Source: Thermomonospora catenispora
GTDB lineage: Bacteria > Actinomycetota > Actinomycetes > Streptosporangiales > Streptosporangiaceae
Length of the DNA stretch: 64,000 nucleotides
Reading direction: 5' to 3'
Assembly: GCF_006363815.1 (NCBI RefSeq)
Contig: NZ_RRYT01000002.1
Coordinates: 1 to 64,000 of the forward strand
The number at the start of each line of letters is the position of its first letter. The stretch's first letter is position 1. The translations under genes and the position numbers were made by a program. The notes beneath the pieces were generated by a model. The model saw nothing but the letters and a program-made list of their open reading frames with translations. It searched no databases and had not been told where the DNA came from. Positions 37,848-46,928 of this stretch are shown in pieces.

Positions 37848-38507
37848 TCACGACGCGCCGCTCGGCGCGTCGGGACCGAGCGGCGGGGGCATGAGGTCCG
37901 CTCTGACGTGCTCGCGCAGCGCGTTCCAGGTGAAGTCGGTCATGTAGCGGGCCGCGTCGCGGGCGCTGAGCTCCGGGTGGCTCAACCGCCACAGCGCCAG
38001 CCGCTCGCATCCGCCGATGATGATCTCGGTGTAGGCCTCCACGGCCGCCGGAGGGACGTCCGGCGCCAGCGCCGCCAGCAGCGGTGCGATCAGCCCGCTC
38101 TGCTGCCGCCGGGTCTGCTCGAGCACGTCGTCGGTGCCGCCGGGGACCACCATCGGCTCCTGCAGCAGCATCATGAACGACCGGCTGTGGGCGTCCATGA
38201 ACTCGAAGTACGCCAGCATCCCGCGCCAGACCATCTCGCGCGGGTCGCGGGCCTGGGCCATCGCCGCCGAGGTGGCCTCGTACAGCTCGGCCCTGACCCG
38301 GTCGATCGTCGCCTGCACCAGCCCGTCCTTGCTGCCGAAGTGCTCATACAGCAGCGGCTTGGACACCCCGCAGCGCTCGGCGATCTCGTCCATCGACACC
38401 GCGCGGAAGCCCCGTTCGGCGAACACCTGCTCGGCCGTCTCGAGCAGCTGGCGCCTGCGGTCGGCTCGAGACATCCGCCGCCGTGTCCTGGTTGTGGCAC
38501 CGTTCAC
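37848..38507 (-). CDS. TetR family regulator
   Basis: Repressor of 219 residues. The N-terminal helix-turn-helix is typical (LLETAEQVFAERGFRAVSMDEIAERCGVSKPLLYEHFGSKDGL, about 20-62), followed by a variable ligand-binding domain. GGGAG precedes the GTG start. It is divergent from a flavin monooxygenase and co-directional with an SDR, so it most likely controls both through the palindrome in the shared intergenic region. The ligand is unknown. Confidence 0.9.
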   Translation of the reverse strand: MNGATTRTRRRMSRADRRRQLLETAEQVFAERGFRAVSMDEIAERCGVSKPLLYEHFGSKDGLVQATIDRVRAELYEATSAAMAQARDPREMVWRGMLAYFEFMDAHSRSFMMLLQEPMVVPGGTDDVLEQTRRQQSGLIAPLLAALAPDVPPAAVEAYTEIIIGGCERLALWRLSHPELSARDAARYMTDFTWNALREHVRADLMPPPLGPDAPSGAS

Positions 38508-38551
38508 AGGAACTCCCGCTTGTTGGACCTACCGTCAGTAAGCTACTGCTG

Positions 38552-38574
38552 GTAACTTACTGAGAGTAGGTTAC
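38552..38574. promoter_or_regulatory. Palindromic operator between TetR and monooxygenase
   Basis: Inverted repeat GTAACTTACT (38552-38561), spacer GAG, AGTAGGTTAC (38565-38574), with one mismatch. A further AGTAAG half-site lies at 38537-38542. It is in the 84-bp gap between divergent genes, 17 bases before the monooxygenase ATG, a typical TetR site. Confidence 0.65.
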
Positions 38575-38591
38575 TGGTGAAGTGAGGGATC

Positions 38592-40049
38592 ATGAGCGCA
38601 CGTCCCGCGATCGTCATCGTCGGCACCGGATTCGCCGGCCTCGGCATGGCGATCCAGCTGATCAGGTCCGGCTTTCACGACTTCGTCGTGCTGGAGAAGA
38701 GTGACGACCTCGGCGGCACCTGGCGCGAGAACACCTACCCGGGGTGCGCCTGTGACGTCCCCTCGCACATGTACTCCTTCTCCTTCGAGCTCAACCCCGG
38801 CTGGACGCGGCTGTTCGCGCCGCAGCGGGAGATCTACGAGTACCTGCACCGCACCGCGGACAAGTACGGCGTCAAGCGGTACATCCGCTACAACAGCGAG
38901 GTCGAGCGGATGGAGTACGACGACGCCGCCCGCCGCTGGAAGGTCTTCGTGGCCGACGGCACCGTCTACACCTGCCGGGCCGTCGTCTCCGGCATCGGGG
39001 CCCTGCACATCCCCTCCTACCCCGACCTGCCCGGCCTGGACGACTTCCAGGGCACCGCGTTCCACTCCGCCGAGTGGGACCACTCCTACGACCTCACCGG
39101 CAAGCGGGTCGCGGTGATCGGGACCGGCGCCTCGGCCATCCAGTTCGTGCCCAAGGTCGCCGAGAAGGCGGCGCGGGTGCACGTGTTCCAGCGGACCGCG
39201 CCGTGGATCCAGCCCAAGCCCGACCGCCGCATCGGCCCTCTGGCGCGCGCCTTCCTCAAGAACGTCCCGGGCGCCGCCCGGGCGCTGCGGTACGCCATCT
39301 ACTGGCTGCTGGAGGCCCGCGCCGTCAGCTTCACCGTCGACCCGCGGCTGTCCGGCCCGATGGAGCGGATGGCCCGCCGCCATCTCGAGCGGCAGGTCCC
39401 CGACCCCGAGCTGCGCCGCAAGCTCACTCCCGACTACACCATCGGCTGCAAGCGGGTGCTGCTGTCCAACGACTACTACCCGGCGCTCATGCGGCCCCAC
39501 GTCGACCTGATCACCGAGGGCATCGCCGAGGTCCGCGAGCACTCGATCGTCACCGAGGACGGCCGGGAGCTGGAGGTCGACTGCATCATCTACGGCACCG
39601 GCTTCAAGGTCATCGACAGCCTGGCCGAGCAGCAGGTCATCGGCCGCAACGGGCTCAAGCTCCAAGAGGCCTGGGCGAACGGCGCCGAGGCCCACCACGG
39701 CACCACCATCCCCGGCTTCCCGAACTTCTTCATGCTGCTGGGGCCCAACACGGGCCTGGGCCACAACTCGGTCGTCTTCATGATCGAGGTCCAGATCCAG
39801 CACGTGCTGAGCTGCCTGCGGCTGCTCAGCGAGCACCGGGCCGACACGATCGAGCCGCGGCCGGAGGCCATGCGTCGCTACAACGACCGGATGCACCGGC
39901 GGCTGCGCCGGGCGGTCTGGAACGAGGGCGGCTGCAGCAGCTGGTATCTGGACGCCGACGGGGTCAACCGGACCCTGTGGCCGGGCTTCACCTTCGAGTA
40001 CTGGTTCTCCAGCCGCAAGGCCAGGCCCGCCGACTACATCATCCGCTGA
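38592..40049 (+). CDS. Flavin-containing (Baeyer-Villiger type) monooxygenase
   Basis: FAD- and NADPH-dependent oxygenase of 485 residues. The FAD motif VGTGFAGLGMA is at about 10-20. A second Rossmann motif (VAVIGTGASAIQFVPKVA) binds NADPH. Between them is the fingerprint FQGTAFHSAEWD, the FxGxxxHxxxW motif of class B monooxygenases. C-terminal PNTGLGHNSVVFMIE is also typical. Substrates of the family are ketones or steroid-like compounds. The neighbouring SDR could make or reduce the ketone, and both would be under the divergent TetR. GTGAGGG precedes the ATG. Confidence 0.9.
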   Translation: MSARPAIVIVGTGFAGLGMAIQLIRSGFHDFVVLEKSDDLGGTWRENTYPGCACDVPSHMYSFSFELNPGWTRLFAPQREIYEYLHRTADKYGVKRYIRYNSEVERMEYDDAARRWKVFVADGTVYTCRAVVSGIGALHIPSYPDLPGLDDFQGTAFHSAEWDHSYDLTGKRVAVIGTGASAIQFVPKVAEKAARVHVFQRTAPWIQPKPDRRIGPLARAFLKNVPGAARALRYAIYWLLEARAVSFTVDPRLSGPMERMARRHLERQVPDPELRRKLTPDYTIGCKRVLLSNDYYPALMRPHVDLITEGIAEVREHSIVTEDGRELEVDCIIYGTGFKVIDSLAEQQVIGRNGLKLQEAWANGAEAHHGTTIPGFPNFFMLLGPNTGLGHNSVVFMIEVQIQHVLSCLRLLSEHRADTIEPRPEAMRRYNDRMHRRLRRAVWNEGGCSSWYLDADGVNRTLWPGFTFEYWFSSRKARPADYIIR

Positions 40050-40055
40050 CCTTCC

Positions 40056-40093
40056 GCGGCGCGCACCCCCGCTTCGCGGAGGGTGTGCGCCGC
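40056..40093. terminator. Strong hairpin between convergent genes
   Basis: Thirteen-pair stem (40056-40068 with 40081-40093; one G-T pair) plus a smaller inner stem. It separates the monooxygenase from the convergent TetR gene and probably works both ways. Confidence 0.7.
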
Positions 40094-40756
40094 TCAACCC
40101 TCCTGGTCCTTGTCCGGCAGCGCGAACAGCGGCCGGATGCCCGCGATGATCTGCCGGATGATGGGGCGCTGTCCGGCGGGGTCCTTGCCGCGCAGGCCCA
40201 GGACCGGATCCAGCCCGTCGTAGTAGGGCGCCAGCGCCAGGAACGGCAGCGTCAGCATGATCATCGTCGCCAGGACCTGCAGATCGGCGTCCGGGCGGAT
40301 GCCGCCCCGGTCCCGCCACAGCTCCAGCACCGGATGAATGACCTGCAGGTAGTGCTGATTGGCGGTGTCCCGCACCACCGCCCGGACCTCGTTGTTGAGC
40401 TCGAAGTTGGTGGCCGCGGTGACGCCCCGTTCCAGCGGGTGGTCGGCCATGTACTCGGTCCACTCGCAGAAGACGTCGAACAGCCACTCGTCGAACGGCT
40501 GGTCCAGGTCGATCCCGGCGATCCGGCGCTCCATGTCCTCCCGGACCCGCCGGGAGGTCTCGTCGCAGACGTAGGCGAAGAACTCCAGCTTGTCGGTGAA
40601 GTACTGGAACAGCGATCCCTTGGCGATCCCCGCCTCGCGAGCGATGGCGTTGAGGCTGCCGGTGGAGTAGCCGTGCTCACCGAACTCCCGCATCGCCGCT
40701 TCGAGCACCCGATCTCGCTTGGCGACGTTCAGCCGGAACCAGGTGGAGGTGGGCAT
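40094..40756 (-). CDS. TetR family regulator
   Basis: Protein of 220 residues. The helix-turn-helix is at about 13-57 (RDRVLEAAMREFGEHGYSTGSLNAIAREAGIAKGSLFQYFTDKLEFFAYV), with a larger C-terminal domain resembling the TetR_C group of AcrR-like regulators. It is downstream of the MFS exporter on the same strand (79-base gap), so it may control it or itself. Two TetR genes flank the transporter. The ligand is unknown. Confidence 0.88.
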   Translation of the reverse strand: MPTSTWFRLNVAKRDRVLEAAMREFGEHGYSTGSLNAIAREAGIAKGSLFQYFTDKLEFFAYVCDETSRRVREDMERRIAGIDLDQPFDEWLFDVFCEWTEYMADHPLERGVTAATNFELNNEVRAVVRDTANQHYLQVIHPVLELWRDRGGIRPDADLQVLATMIMLTLPFLALAPYYDGLDPVLGLRGKDPAGQRPIIRQIIAGIRPLFALPDKDQEG

Positions 40757-40835
40757 TCGGCCTTCAGCTTTCGGTCAACGGATCATGACTTGGGCGTTAG
40801 GGTAGCGGCTTCCGCGGCGGCCCGTGTCCATGCGA

Positions 40836-42263
40836 TCACCGTGCGGTCGGCGGATCGCGCCGGGTGACGGCCAGCCCGGCCACCGCCGCCGCCATGCTCA
40901 CCAGCGCCATGATCAGCATGGCCGTGATCGCCCGGTCGTAACCGGCCAGCACCCCGGTCAGCGACCCGGACGGCACCGCGCCGGTGAACAGCGCCGGTCG
41001 ATCCGCCGTCGGCAGCACGCTGGCGATCATGCTCAGCGACAGCGCCACCCCCAGGGTGTTGCCCACATTCTGCAAGGTCAGTCGCATCCCGTTGACCACG
41101 CCGAGCCGGTCGCGCGGCACCCGGGCCATGATCGCGGTGGTGTTGGCGGTCAGGAACACCCCCGAGCCCGCGCCCATCAGCGCCAGCCCTGCCGCCACCA
41201 GCGGGTAGGGGACGTGGCGGTCCAACGTGACCAGCAGCGTCGCCAGCCCGGCCGCGGTCATCGCCGGCCCCGCCGCCGCGACCGTGCGCGGCCCCAGCCA
41301 CCGGGCCAGCGCCCCGGCCAGCGGCGAGGCCACCATCATCGCGACCGGCACCGGCAGCACCGCCAGCCCCGCGGTCGCCGCGTCGACCCGCCACACCGCC
41401 TGGAAGAACAGCGACGCCACCAGCACGATCCCGAACCGGGCCAGGGTGTGGAAGAACGCCGCCGCGTTGGCCAGCGCGAACCCCGCGTCCCGGAACAACG
41501 CCAGGTCCACCAGCGGGTGAGAGGCGCGGCGTTGCGCCCACCAGAACGCCGGCAGCGCCACCGCCAGCGCCGCCAGCCCGGCCAGCACCAGCGGGCTGCC
41601 CCAGCCCAGCGAGCCCGCCTCCGACAGCGCCAGCAGCAGCCCGCCCAGCCACACCAGCAGCAGCAGCGCGCCCCGCACGTCCACCGGCTCCCGCTCGCCG
41701 CGCGGCATCCGCCGCAGCGTGCACGCCCCCCAGCAGAGCGCGGCCACCCCGAACGGCACGTTGAACCAGAACACCCACCGCCAGCCCGCCGCGTCCGCCA
41801 GGAACCCGCCCACCGACGGCCCCAGCACCTGGGCGATGGAGATCGTCGACATGTAGCACCCGATGCCCTGGCTGAGCAGATGCGGCGGGAACGCATGGGC
41901 GATGATGGCGGTGGCGTTGGCCAGGATCATCGCGAACCCGGCCGCCTGCACCACCCGCAGCGCGATCACCGCCCCGATCGTCGGGGACAGCCCCAGCAGC
42001 AGGCTCGCGAGGGTGAACACCCCGTACCCGAGCAGATAGGTCTCGCGCCGCCCGAACTCATCGGCCAGCCGCCCGCACAGCACCAGCAGCACCGTGTTGG
42101 TCAGCATGAACGACAGCAGCACCCAGTGCGCCGCCAGCGCCCCCGCCCCGAAGTGCCGCACCACCACCGGCAGCGCCACGTTCAAGGTGCCGGCGTTGAT
42201 CCCGGTGACCAGCGAACCCAAGGTCACCACCGACAGCACGCGCCAGTGGTACGGCACCTGCAC
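40836..42263 (-). CDS. MFS drug:H+ antiporter, DHA2-like
   Basis: Major facilitator protein of 475 residues with about 14 predicted hydrophobic segments, the DHA2 (EmrB/QacA) pattern. Signature parts are VLCGRLADEFGRRETYLLG (motif A-like), GPSVGGFLADAAGWRWVFWFNVPFG (motif C) and a C-terminal ARVPRDRLGVVNGM. It is flanked by two TetR genes on the same strand, suggesting a regulated exporter. No biosynthetic gene cluster surrounds it. The substrate is unknown. Confidence 0.9.
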   Translation of the reverse strand: MQVPYHWRVLSVVTLGSLVTGINAGTLNVALPVVVRHFGAGALAAHWVLLSFMLTNTVLLVLCGRLADEFGRRETYLLGYGVFTLASLLLGLSPTIGAVIALRVVQAAGFAMILANATAIIAHAFPPHLLSQGIGCYMSTISIAQVLGPSVGGFLADAAGWRWVFWFNVPFGVAALCWGACTLRRMPRGEREPVDVRGALLLLVWLGGLLLALSEAGSLGWGSPLVLAGLAALAVALPAFWWAQRRASHPLVDLALFRDAGFALANAAAFFHTLARFGIVLVASLFFQAVWRVDAATAGLAVLPVPVAMMVASPLAGALARWLGPRTVAAAGPAMTAAGLATLLVTLDRHVPYPLVAAGLALMGAGSGVFLTANTTAIMARVPRDRLGVVNGMRLTLQNVGNTLGVALSLSMIASVLPTADRPALFTGAVPSGSLTGVLAGYDRAITAMLIMALVSMAAAVAGLAVTRRDPPTAR

Positions 42264-42335
42264 GATGGCCCGCCCTTCGCCCGGAGGATCGTCGACCGCC
42301 GCGGTCCATGATCTCCCGGCGCGCGGCCGGGACGA

Positions 42336-42974
42336 TCAGCGGGCCAGCCGGATGAGGATCCGGCACACCTCCTGAAGGATCTCCTGCGCCTCCCGCTCGT
42401 CCTCGGCCGCCGCGATCTCCCGCCCCGCCTCGGCGATCACGGCGGTGAGCACCTGGCTGAGCACCTGACGACGGCGGGCGCCCGCCCCGTTGCCGTCCCC
42501 GTCCAGGCCGCGCAGCAGCTTGGTGTTCTGGGCGATCCACTGGCGGGAGCGGGCGCGCCGCATCAGCGTGAAGCCCGAGGGGCCCTCGCCCTCCAGGAAC
42601 AGCCGGGCCACCTGCCGGCGCTCCCAGCACGTCTGCAGATAGGCGCGGGCGCCGGCGATGAACAGCGCTATCGGGTCCTGCTCGCCCCGGGCGCGGGCGT
42701 CCGCCACCGCCTGCGCGGCGCGCTCCTCCTGCAGGCGGTTGTAGTCCTCCCACAGCGCCAGGTACAGGCCCGCCTTGCCGCCGTAGTGGTGGTACAGGCT
42801 GCCGACGCTGATGCCGGAACGCTCGACGATCTCGGCGATGCCCGCGTCGTTGTAGCCACGGTTCGCGAAGACCTCCTGGGCCGCCTCCAGCAACGCCTGC
42901 CGAGTCGCGTCGGCGCGCGCCCACTGCCGGCCACCGCCCCCCTCACCATGGCCGTTGATGCCCATGGTCCCCAT
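42336..42974 (-). CDS. TetR family regulator
   Basis: Protein of 212 residues; a second ATG three codons in is possible (42965). The helix-turn-helix region is ALLEAAQEVFANRGYNDAGIAEIVERSGISVGSLYHHYGGKAGLY. It lies 72 bases upstream of the MFS gene on the same strand and is therefore a likely local regulator. The preceding gene, a lytic transglycosylase, ends 15 bases before it. The Gly-rich N-terminal tail is unlike the other two TetR proteins. Confidence 0.88.
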   Translation of the reverse strand: MGTMGINGHGEGGGGRQWARADATRQALLEAAQEVFANRGYNDAGIAEIVERSGISVGSLYHHYGGKAGLYLALWEDYNRLQEERAAQAVADARARGEQDPIALFIAGARAYLQTCWERRQVARLFLEGEGPSGFTLMRRARSRQWIAQNTKLLRGLDGDGNGAGARRRQVLSQVLTAVIAEAGREIAAAEDEREAQEILQEVCRILIRLAR

Positions 42975-42989
42975 GGTCCCATGCCGCGC

Positions 42990-43751
42990 TCAGTACCAGT
43001 GGTTGGCCTGCCAGAAGCGCCACGCCTTGCAGGGGTCGCCGTACCGGGCCTTGATGTAGCTCAGCCCCCAGGCGATCTGGGTGGGGGAGCTGGTGCGCCA
43101 GTCGGCCCCGGCGGAGGCCAGCTTCTCGGGGGGCAGGGCCTGCGGGATGCCGTACGCGCCGCTGTAGGGGTTCTGCGCCCGCTCGTTCCAGCTGCTCTCG
43201 CGCTCCCACAACTGCTCCAGCGACGGCCAGCAGGCGGCCCAGCCCTTGAGCTCGTTCATCTGCTTGCCGTACGCCTTGTTCTGCTTGGCGCTGGGGTTGA
43301 TCCGGCGCAGCATCTCGGCGGTCTTGGAGGCCTCGATCTTCTTGCGGTTCTTGCGGTACCACTCGGCCCGCTCCCGCGCCTTGCGCTCCTCCTCCTTCTG
43401 CTGCAGATAGGCGCGGTGCTTGGCGGCGGCGACCGCGTCGGCGGCGACCTTGTCCATGTCGCTGCGGTTCAGCAGCGCGACCATCTCGTTGGCCGACAGG
43501 TCCAGCTCGGCCGCGATCGGAGGCGGATCGGCCTTGGCGAAGCCGAAGGAGCCGATGTTCAACGCGACCGCCATCAGCGCCGCGATGGCGGCGAGGGTGA
43601 TGGTGACGTTGCTGGTGAGAACGCGCCGGACCAGGCGGCGTCGGCCGCGGCGGCGCCTGCGGGCCGCAGCGCGCCGACCCTGCACGGGTCGCTCGGGCCG
43701 CTCGGCCGGCCGTCGTGGAGGTTCGGGCATCGCGCCCCGACTGTGCCGCAT
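42990..43751 (-). CDS. Lytic transglycosylase-like SLT domain protein
   Basis: Exported cell-wall enzyme of about 253 residues. An Arg/Pro-rich cytosolic N-terminus is followed by one transmembrane helix (about 48-70). Next come a charged coiled-coil (about 110-150) and a C-terminal SLT-like domain with WERESSWNERAQNPYSGAYGIPQAL, holding the catalytic Glu. It probably cleaves peptidoglycan glycan strands. ATG 43751 or 43730 could be the start; neither has a good ribosome site. A TATCTT box about 45 bases upstream is a possible promoter. It opens the minus-strand run ending with the MFS and TetR genes. Confidence 0.82.
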   Translation of the reverse strand: MRHSRGAMPEPPRRPAERPERPVQGRRAAARRRRRGRRRLVRRVLTSNVTITLAAIAALMAVALNIGSFGFAKADPPPIAAELDLSANEMVALLNRSDMDKVAADAVAAAKHRAYLQQKEEERKARERAEWYRKNRKKIEASKTAEMLRRINPSAKQNKAYGKQMNELKGWAACWPSLEQLWERESSWNERAQNPYSGAYGIPQALPPEKLASAGADWRTSSPTQIAWGLSYIKARYGDPCKAWRFWQANHWY

Positions 43752-44205
43752 GAGAGTTGATCGACCCTGTCTCGCCGGTACTTGTCGTCGCCAAAGATAC
43801 GCAAGGTGACGCATGATCGGTTCGGGGCGCCGAAAAGCCACGCTCCGTGATCGCCCGGTTTCTTCTTCCCCTGAGCGCCGCCGGCGCTCGGAGAAGGGCT
43901 CCGGATCGTCTCGGGAGGCCCGAGCCGCGAAGCCCGTGCAGGGGCCGGCGGCCCTGCCACGGGCGCGGCGCCGATCACGGACGCGGATTCTGATGAGCGG
44001 GACTGAGGGTCGTGGGCGTCCGCTTTTTGGCGCAGGGTTCCACACAGTGCTCCAGATCACAGTCGGCGCCGGGCGCGACCGTCCTCGCCGGACCGTGATC
44101 CGCCGACCTCGGTGGCTCGGCCGGGCGACCGGCGGGCGCCCGAGACCACGAAGGAGGCTGGTATGACCCCTGGTCCCGCTCCCTGCGGCGAGGGCGCCGG
44201 GTGAG
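43752..44205. other. Divergent promoter region of the mce operon and the transglycosylase
   Basis: About 450 bases with no supported gene; short ORFs here lack ribosome sites and family likeness. A TATCTT box (minus strand, about 43793-43798) could serve the transglycosylase. AGTGC-N6-TCACA (44046-44061) resembles half of a CRP-type site. No clear -10 for yrbEA was fixed. ATG 44206 has little Shine-Dalgarno signal. Confidence 0.45.
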
Positions 44206-45009
44206 ATGGCGTCGATCCTGGGCAGGGCGCCGGAACTGGTGGGCCGGCGCCTGGGGAGGGCCGCCGACGAGACCGGGCTGCTGTTCGTCACCCTGCTGGA
44301 GGGACTGCGCCGCACCTGGGACTTCAAGACCTGGTGGGGCGAGTTCATCGACCAGTGCTGGTTCATCGCCCGGGTCACCAGCGTCCCGGTGCTGCTCATC
44401 GCGATCCCGCTGGGCGCCACCATCTCGCTGCAGGCCGGCGACATCGCCCGCCAGCTCGGCGCCCAGTCCGGGACCGGCGCGCTGGTGGTGGCCAACATGA
44501 TCACTCAGGTCGCCCCGCTGGCCTCGGCGCTGCTGATCTCCGGCGCCGGCGGCTCGGCGATCACCTCCGACATGGGCGCCCGGCACATCCGCGACGAGCT
44601 GGCGGCCCTGGAGGTGATGGGCGTCAACCCGCTGCACCGGCTGGTCACCCCCCGGCTGTGGGCGGCCAGCACGGTCGCGGTGCTGCTGTGCTCGGTGGTG
44701 ATCCTCTCCGGCACCATGGGCGGCTACTACTTCAACGTGGTCCAGCAGGGCGTCAGCCCGGGGGCGTTCTTCGACGGGGCCACCTCGCTGCTGCAGTTCT
44801 CCGACCTGGTGGTCACCTTGCTGAAGGCGTGGATCTTCGGATTCATCGCCGCCGCGGTGGCCTGCTACGCCGGCATGAACTGCGCGCTGGGCCCGGTCGG
44901 CGTGGGCCGCGCGGTCAACAAGGCGGTGGTGGTGACCTCGATCCTGGTCTTCGCCGCCAACTACGTGATCACGATGCTCTACCAGGTGCTCGTCCCTCCG
45001 AGGTTGTAA
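44206..45009 (+). CDS. yrbEA: YrbE/MlaE-type permease, first subunit of the mce transporter
   Basis: MlaE-family inner-membrane permease of 267 residues with about five hydrophobic segments. Typical parts are PLGATISLQAGDIARQLGAQSGTGALV and TSDMGARHIRDELAALEVMGVNPLHRLVTPR, the conserved cytosolic loop. It begins an eight-gene yrbE-mce set. With the second YrbE and the six Mce proteins it forms an ABC-type lipid importer in actinobacteria. The ATPase (MceG/Mkl) is not in the window. Confidence 0.94.
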   Translation: MASILGRAPELVGRRLGRAADETGLLFVTLLEGLRRTWDFKTWWGEFIDQCWFIARVTSVPVLLIAIPLGATISLQAGDIARQLGAQSGTGALVVANMITQVAPLASALLISGAGGSAITSDMGARHIRDELAALEVMGVNPLHRLVTPRLWAASTVAVLLCSVVILSGTMGGYYFNVVQQGVSPGAFFDGATSLLQFSDLVVTLLKAWIFGFIAAAVACYAGMNCALGPVGVGRAVNKAVVVTSILVFAANYVITMLYQVLVPPRL

Positions 45010-45876
45010 ATGGTCGCCACCGCTCCCGTCCTCGCCCCGGTGCGCCGGGCCGGCCGGGCGATGCGCGATCGCGCCGCCGGCCTGGTCGACGCGGCGGGCA
45101 TGCCGGTCTTCCTCGGCAGGGTGCTCTACCACCTGCTGCTTGATCTGATCCTGCGGCGCAAGTACGGCCAGATGCTGCTCCGCCAGGTCAGCGACATCAC
45201 CGTCGGCGTCGGCGCGCTGGTGATCGGCGGCGGCATGATCTTCGTGATCGGCACCATGTCGCTGGCCACCGGCGCCATGGTCGGCATGCAGGGCTACCCC
45301 TCGCTGGAGCGGATCGGCGCCGAGGCGTTCTCCGGGGTGCTGGCCAGCTTCGCCAACGTCCGCGAGGTGACCCCGATCATCGCCGGGGTGGCGCTGATCG
45401 CCCAGGTCGGCTCGGCGTTCACCGCCGAGATCGGGGCGATGCGGATCTCCGAGGAGATCGACGCCCTGGAGGTGATGGGCGTCAACTCGCTGACCTTCCT
45501 GGTCTGCACCCGGGTGGCGGCGGCGGTGATCGCGCTGGTCCCGCTGTACCTGCTGTCGCTGTACGCCAGCTTCTTCGCCACCCGGCTCATCACCGTGCGG
45601 TACTTCGGTCTCTCGCCCGGCATCTACGACTACTACTTCAACCTGTACCTGCCGCCGATCGACGTGCTCTACAGCGCGATCAAGGTGGCGGTGTTCGCGT
45701 TCGTGATCATGTTCATCCACTGCTACCGCGGCTACTACGCCGCGGGCGGGCCGGTGGGCGTGGGCGTCGCCGCGGGCCGCGCGATCCGCGAGTCCAGCGT
45801 CTCGATCATCGTGATCAATCTGCTCCTGTCGTACATCTTCTGGGGCCACGGCGGCACCGTGAGGTTGACCGGATGA
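45010..45876 (+). CDS. yrbEB: YrbE/MlaE-type permease, second subunit of the mce transporter
   Basis: MlaE-family permease of 288 residues, starting right after the yrbEA stop. VGVGALVIGGGMIFVIGTMSLATGAMVGMQG and the loop EIGAMRISEEIDALEVMGVNSL match the family. A longer cytosolic N-terminus (about 1-55) distinguishes it from the first subunit, as in mycobacterial YrbE(n)B. It overlaps mceA by four bases. Confidence 0.94.
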   Translation: MVATAPVLAPVRRAGRAMRDRAAGLVDAAGMPVFLGRVLYHLLLDLILRRKYGQMLLRQVSDITVGVGALVIGGGMIFVIGTMSLATGAMVGMQGYPSLERIGAEAFSGVLASFANVREVTPIIAGVALIAQVGSAFTAEIGAMRISEEIDALEVMGVNSLTFLVCTRVAAAVIALVPLYLLSLYASFFATRLITVRYFGLSPGIYDYYFNLYLPPIDVLYSAIKVAVFAFVIMFIHCYRGYYAAGGPVGVGVAAGRAIRESSVSIIVINLLLSYIFWGHGGTVRLTG

Positions 45877-46928
45877 GCGAGGACCACCTGTCCCTGCGGT
45901 CGCGCCTGCTCTACGGCGCGATCGGCGTCGCCGTCCTGGCCGGCGGCGCCGCATACGCCCTGGCGGGCGTTCACCCCGACCGCGACGGCGCCCGGTACTA
46001 CCACGCCGTGTTCGGCCGGGCCGGACAGGGGCTGGACGACCGCTCCGAGGTGAAGATCCGCGGCATCACCGTGGGCGGCGTCGAGTCGGTCGCGCTGCGC
46101 CCCGACGGCCGGGTACGGGTCCGGTTCCGCATCGACGACCGGGACGTGCGGATCACCCGGGACGCGGTGGCCTCGATCGAGCCGGTATCGGTGTTCGGGC
46201 CCAAGGACCTGGCCGTCGACCTCGGCGCGACGGCGGAGAAGGGGCCGTTCCTGGAGGAGGGCGGCACCGTCGCCCGCACCGAGGACCCCGAGGAGCCGGC
46301 GGATGCGGCCTGGCCGGCGTACCGGCTGACCGGCGCGCTGGACCCGCAGGACCTCTCCGCCCTGCTGCACACCTTCTCCGAGGGCCTGCGCGGCCAGGGG
46401 CCGGCGCTGCGCCGCTCCATCGACAACGGGGCGAGGCTGCTGGAGGTGATGCACGACCGGCGGGCCGAGCTGCGGCGGCTGGTCGACGACGTGGCCGCGT
46501 TGTCGCAGACGTTCGGCGGACGCGGCGGGACCGTCACCGGACTGGCCGAGGACTTCACCGCCGTGTCCGGGGTGATCGGCGATCGCCCGGACAAGGTCGA
46601 GCGGCTGCTCAAACAGGCCGAACGGCTGTCGGAGCAGCTGTCGGGCACGCTCGCCCGGCACGGCGACGACATCGCCGAGCTGATCGACGTCGGCTCCCGC
46701 GCCGTGGAGGTCCTCCACCGGGAGCAGAACGAGATCCCCACCCTGATCGACGGGTTGAACGGGTTCTTCAGCCTGCTCAGCGACATCATCCGGGTCCCCG
46801 GACCGGAGAACTCGCTGCTCGCCCAGGTGGTGGCGTACCTGCCGACCGACGTCTGCAAGATCTTCGTGGACGCCTGCGAGAGCGACGACGACCGCACCTA
46901 TCTGCGGCTGCCGGGAGGCCCCCGATGA
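45873..46928 (+). CDS. mceA: Mce family protein, first of six (MceA position)
   Basis: Protein of 351 residues. One N-terminal transmembrane helix (about 13-30) precedes the MCE/MlaD domain (about 40-120; YYHAVFGRAGQGLDDRSEVKIRGITVGGVESV). A long helical region follows, likely coiled-coil, which in MCE hexamers forms a tunnel across the cell envelope. It overlaps yrbEB by ATGA and the next gene by four bases. Confidence 0.92.
   Translation: MSEDHLSLRSRLLYGAIGVAVLAGGAAYALAGVHPDRDGARYYHAVFGRAGQGLDDRSEVKIRGITVGGVESVALRPDGRVRVRFRIDDRDVRITRDAVASIEPVSVFGPKDLAVDLGATAEKGPFLEEGGTVARTEDPEEPADAAWPAYRLTGALDPQDLSALLHTFSEGLRGQGPALRRSIDNGARLLEVMHDRRAELRRLVDDVAALSQTFGGRGGTVTGLAEDFTAVSGVIGDRPDKVERLLKQAERLSEQLSGTLARHGDDIAELIDVGSRAVEVLHREQNEIPTLIDGLNGFFSLLSDIIRVPGPENSLLAQVVAYLPTDVCKIFVDACESDDDRTYLRLPGGPR

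Noticed and set aside
38571-40487. Minus-strand ORF of 638 codons opposite the monooxygenase
   Set aside because: Antisense of the monooxygenase and TetR genes; no recognisable domain.
40094-43751. Antibiotic biosynthesis or resistance cluster around the MFS exporter
   Set aside because: Only regulators and a cell-wall enzyme surround the exporter. The phosphopantetheinyl transferase is several kb away and no synthase genes exist here.
44046-44061. CRP-type site AGTGC-N6-TCACA upstream of the mce operon
   Set aside because: Only one half matches the TGTGA/TCACA consensus. It is kept as a weak note in the region entry, not as a feature.
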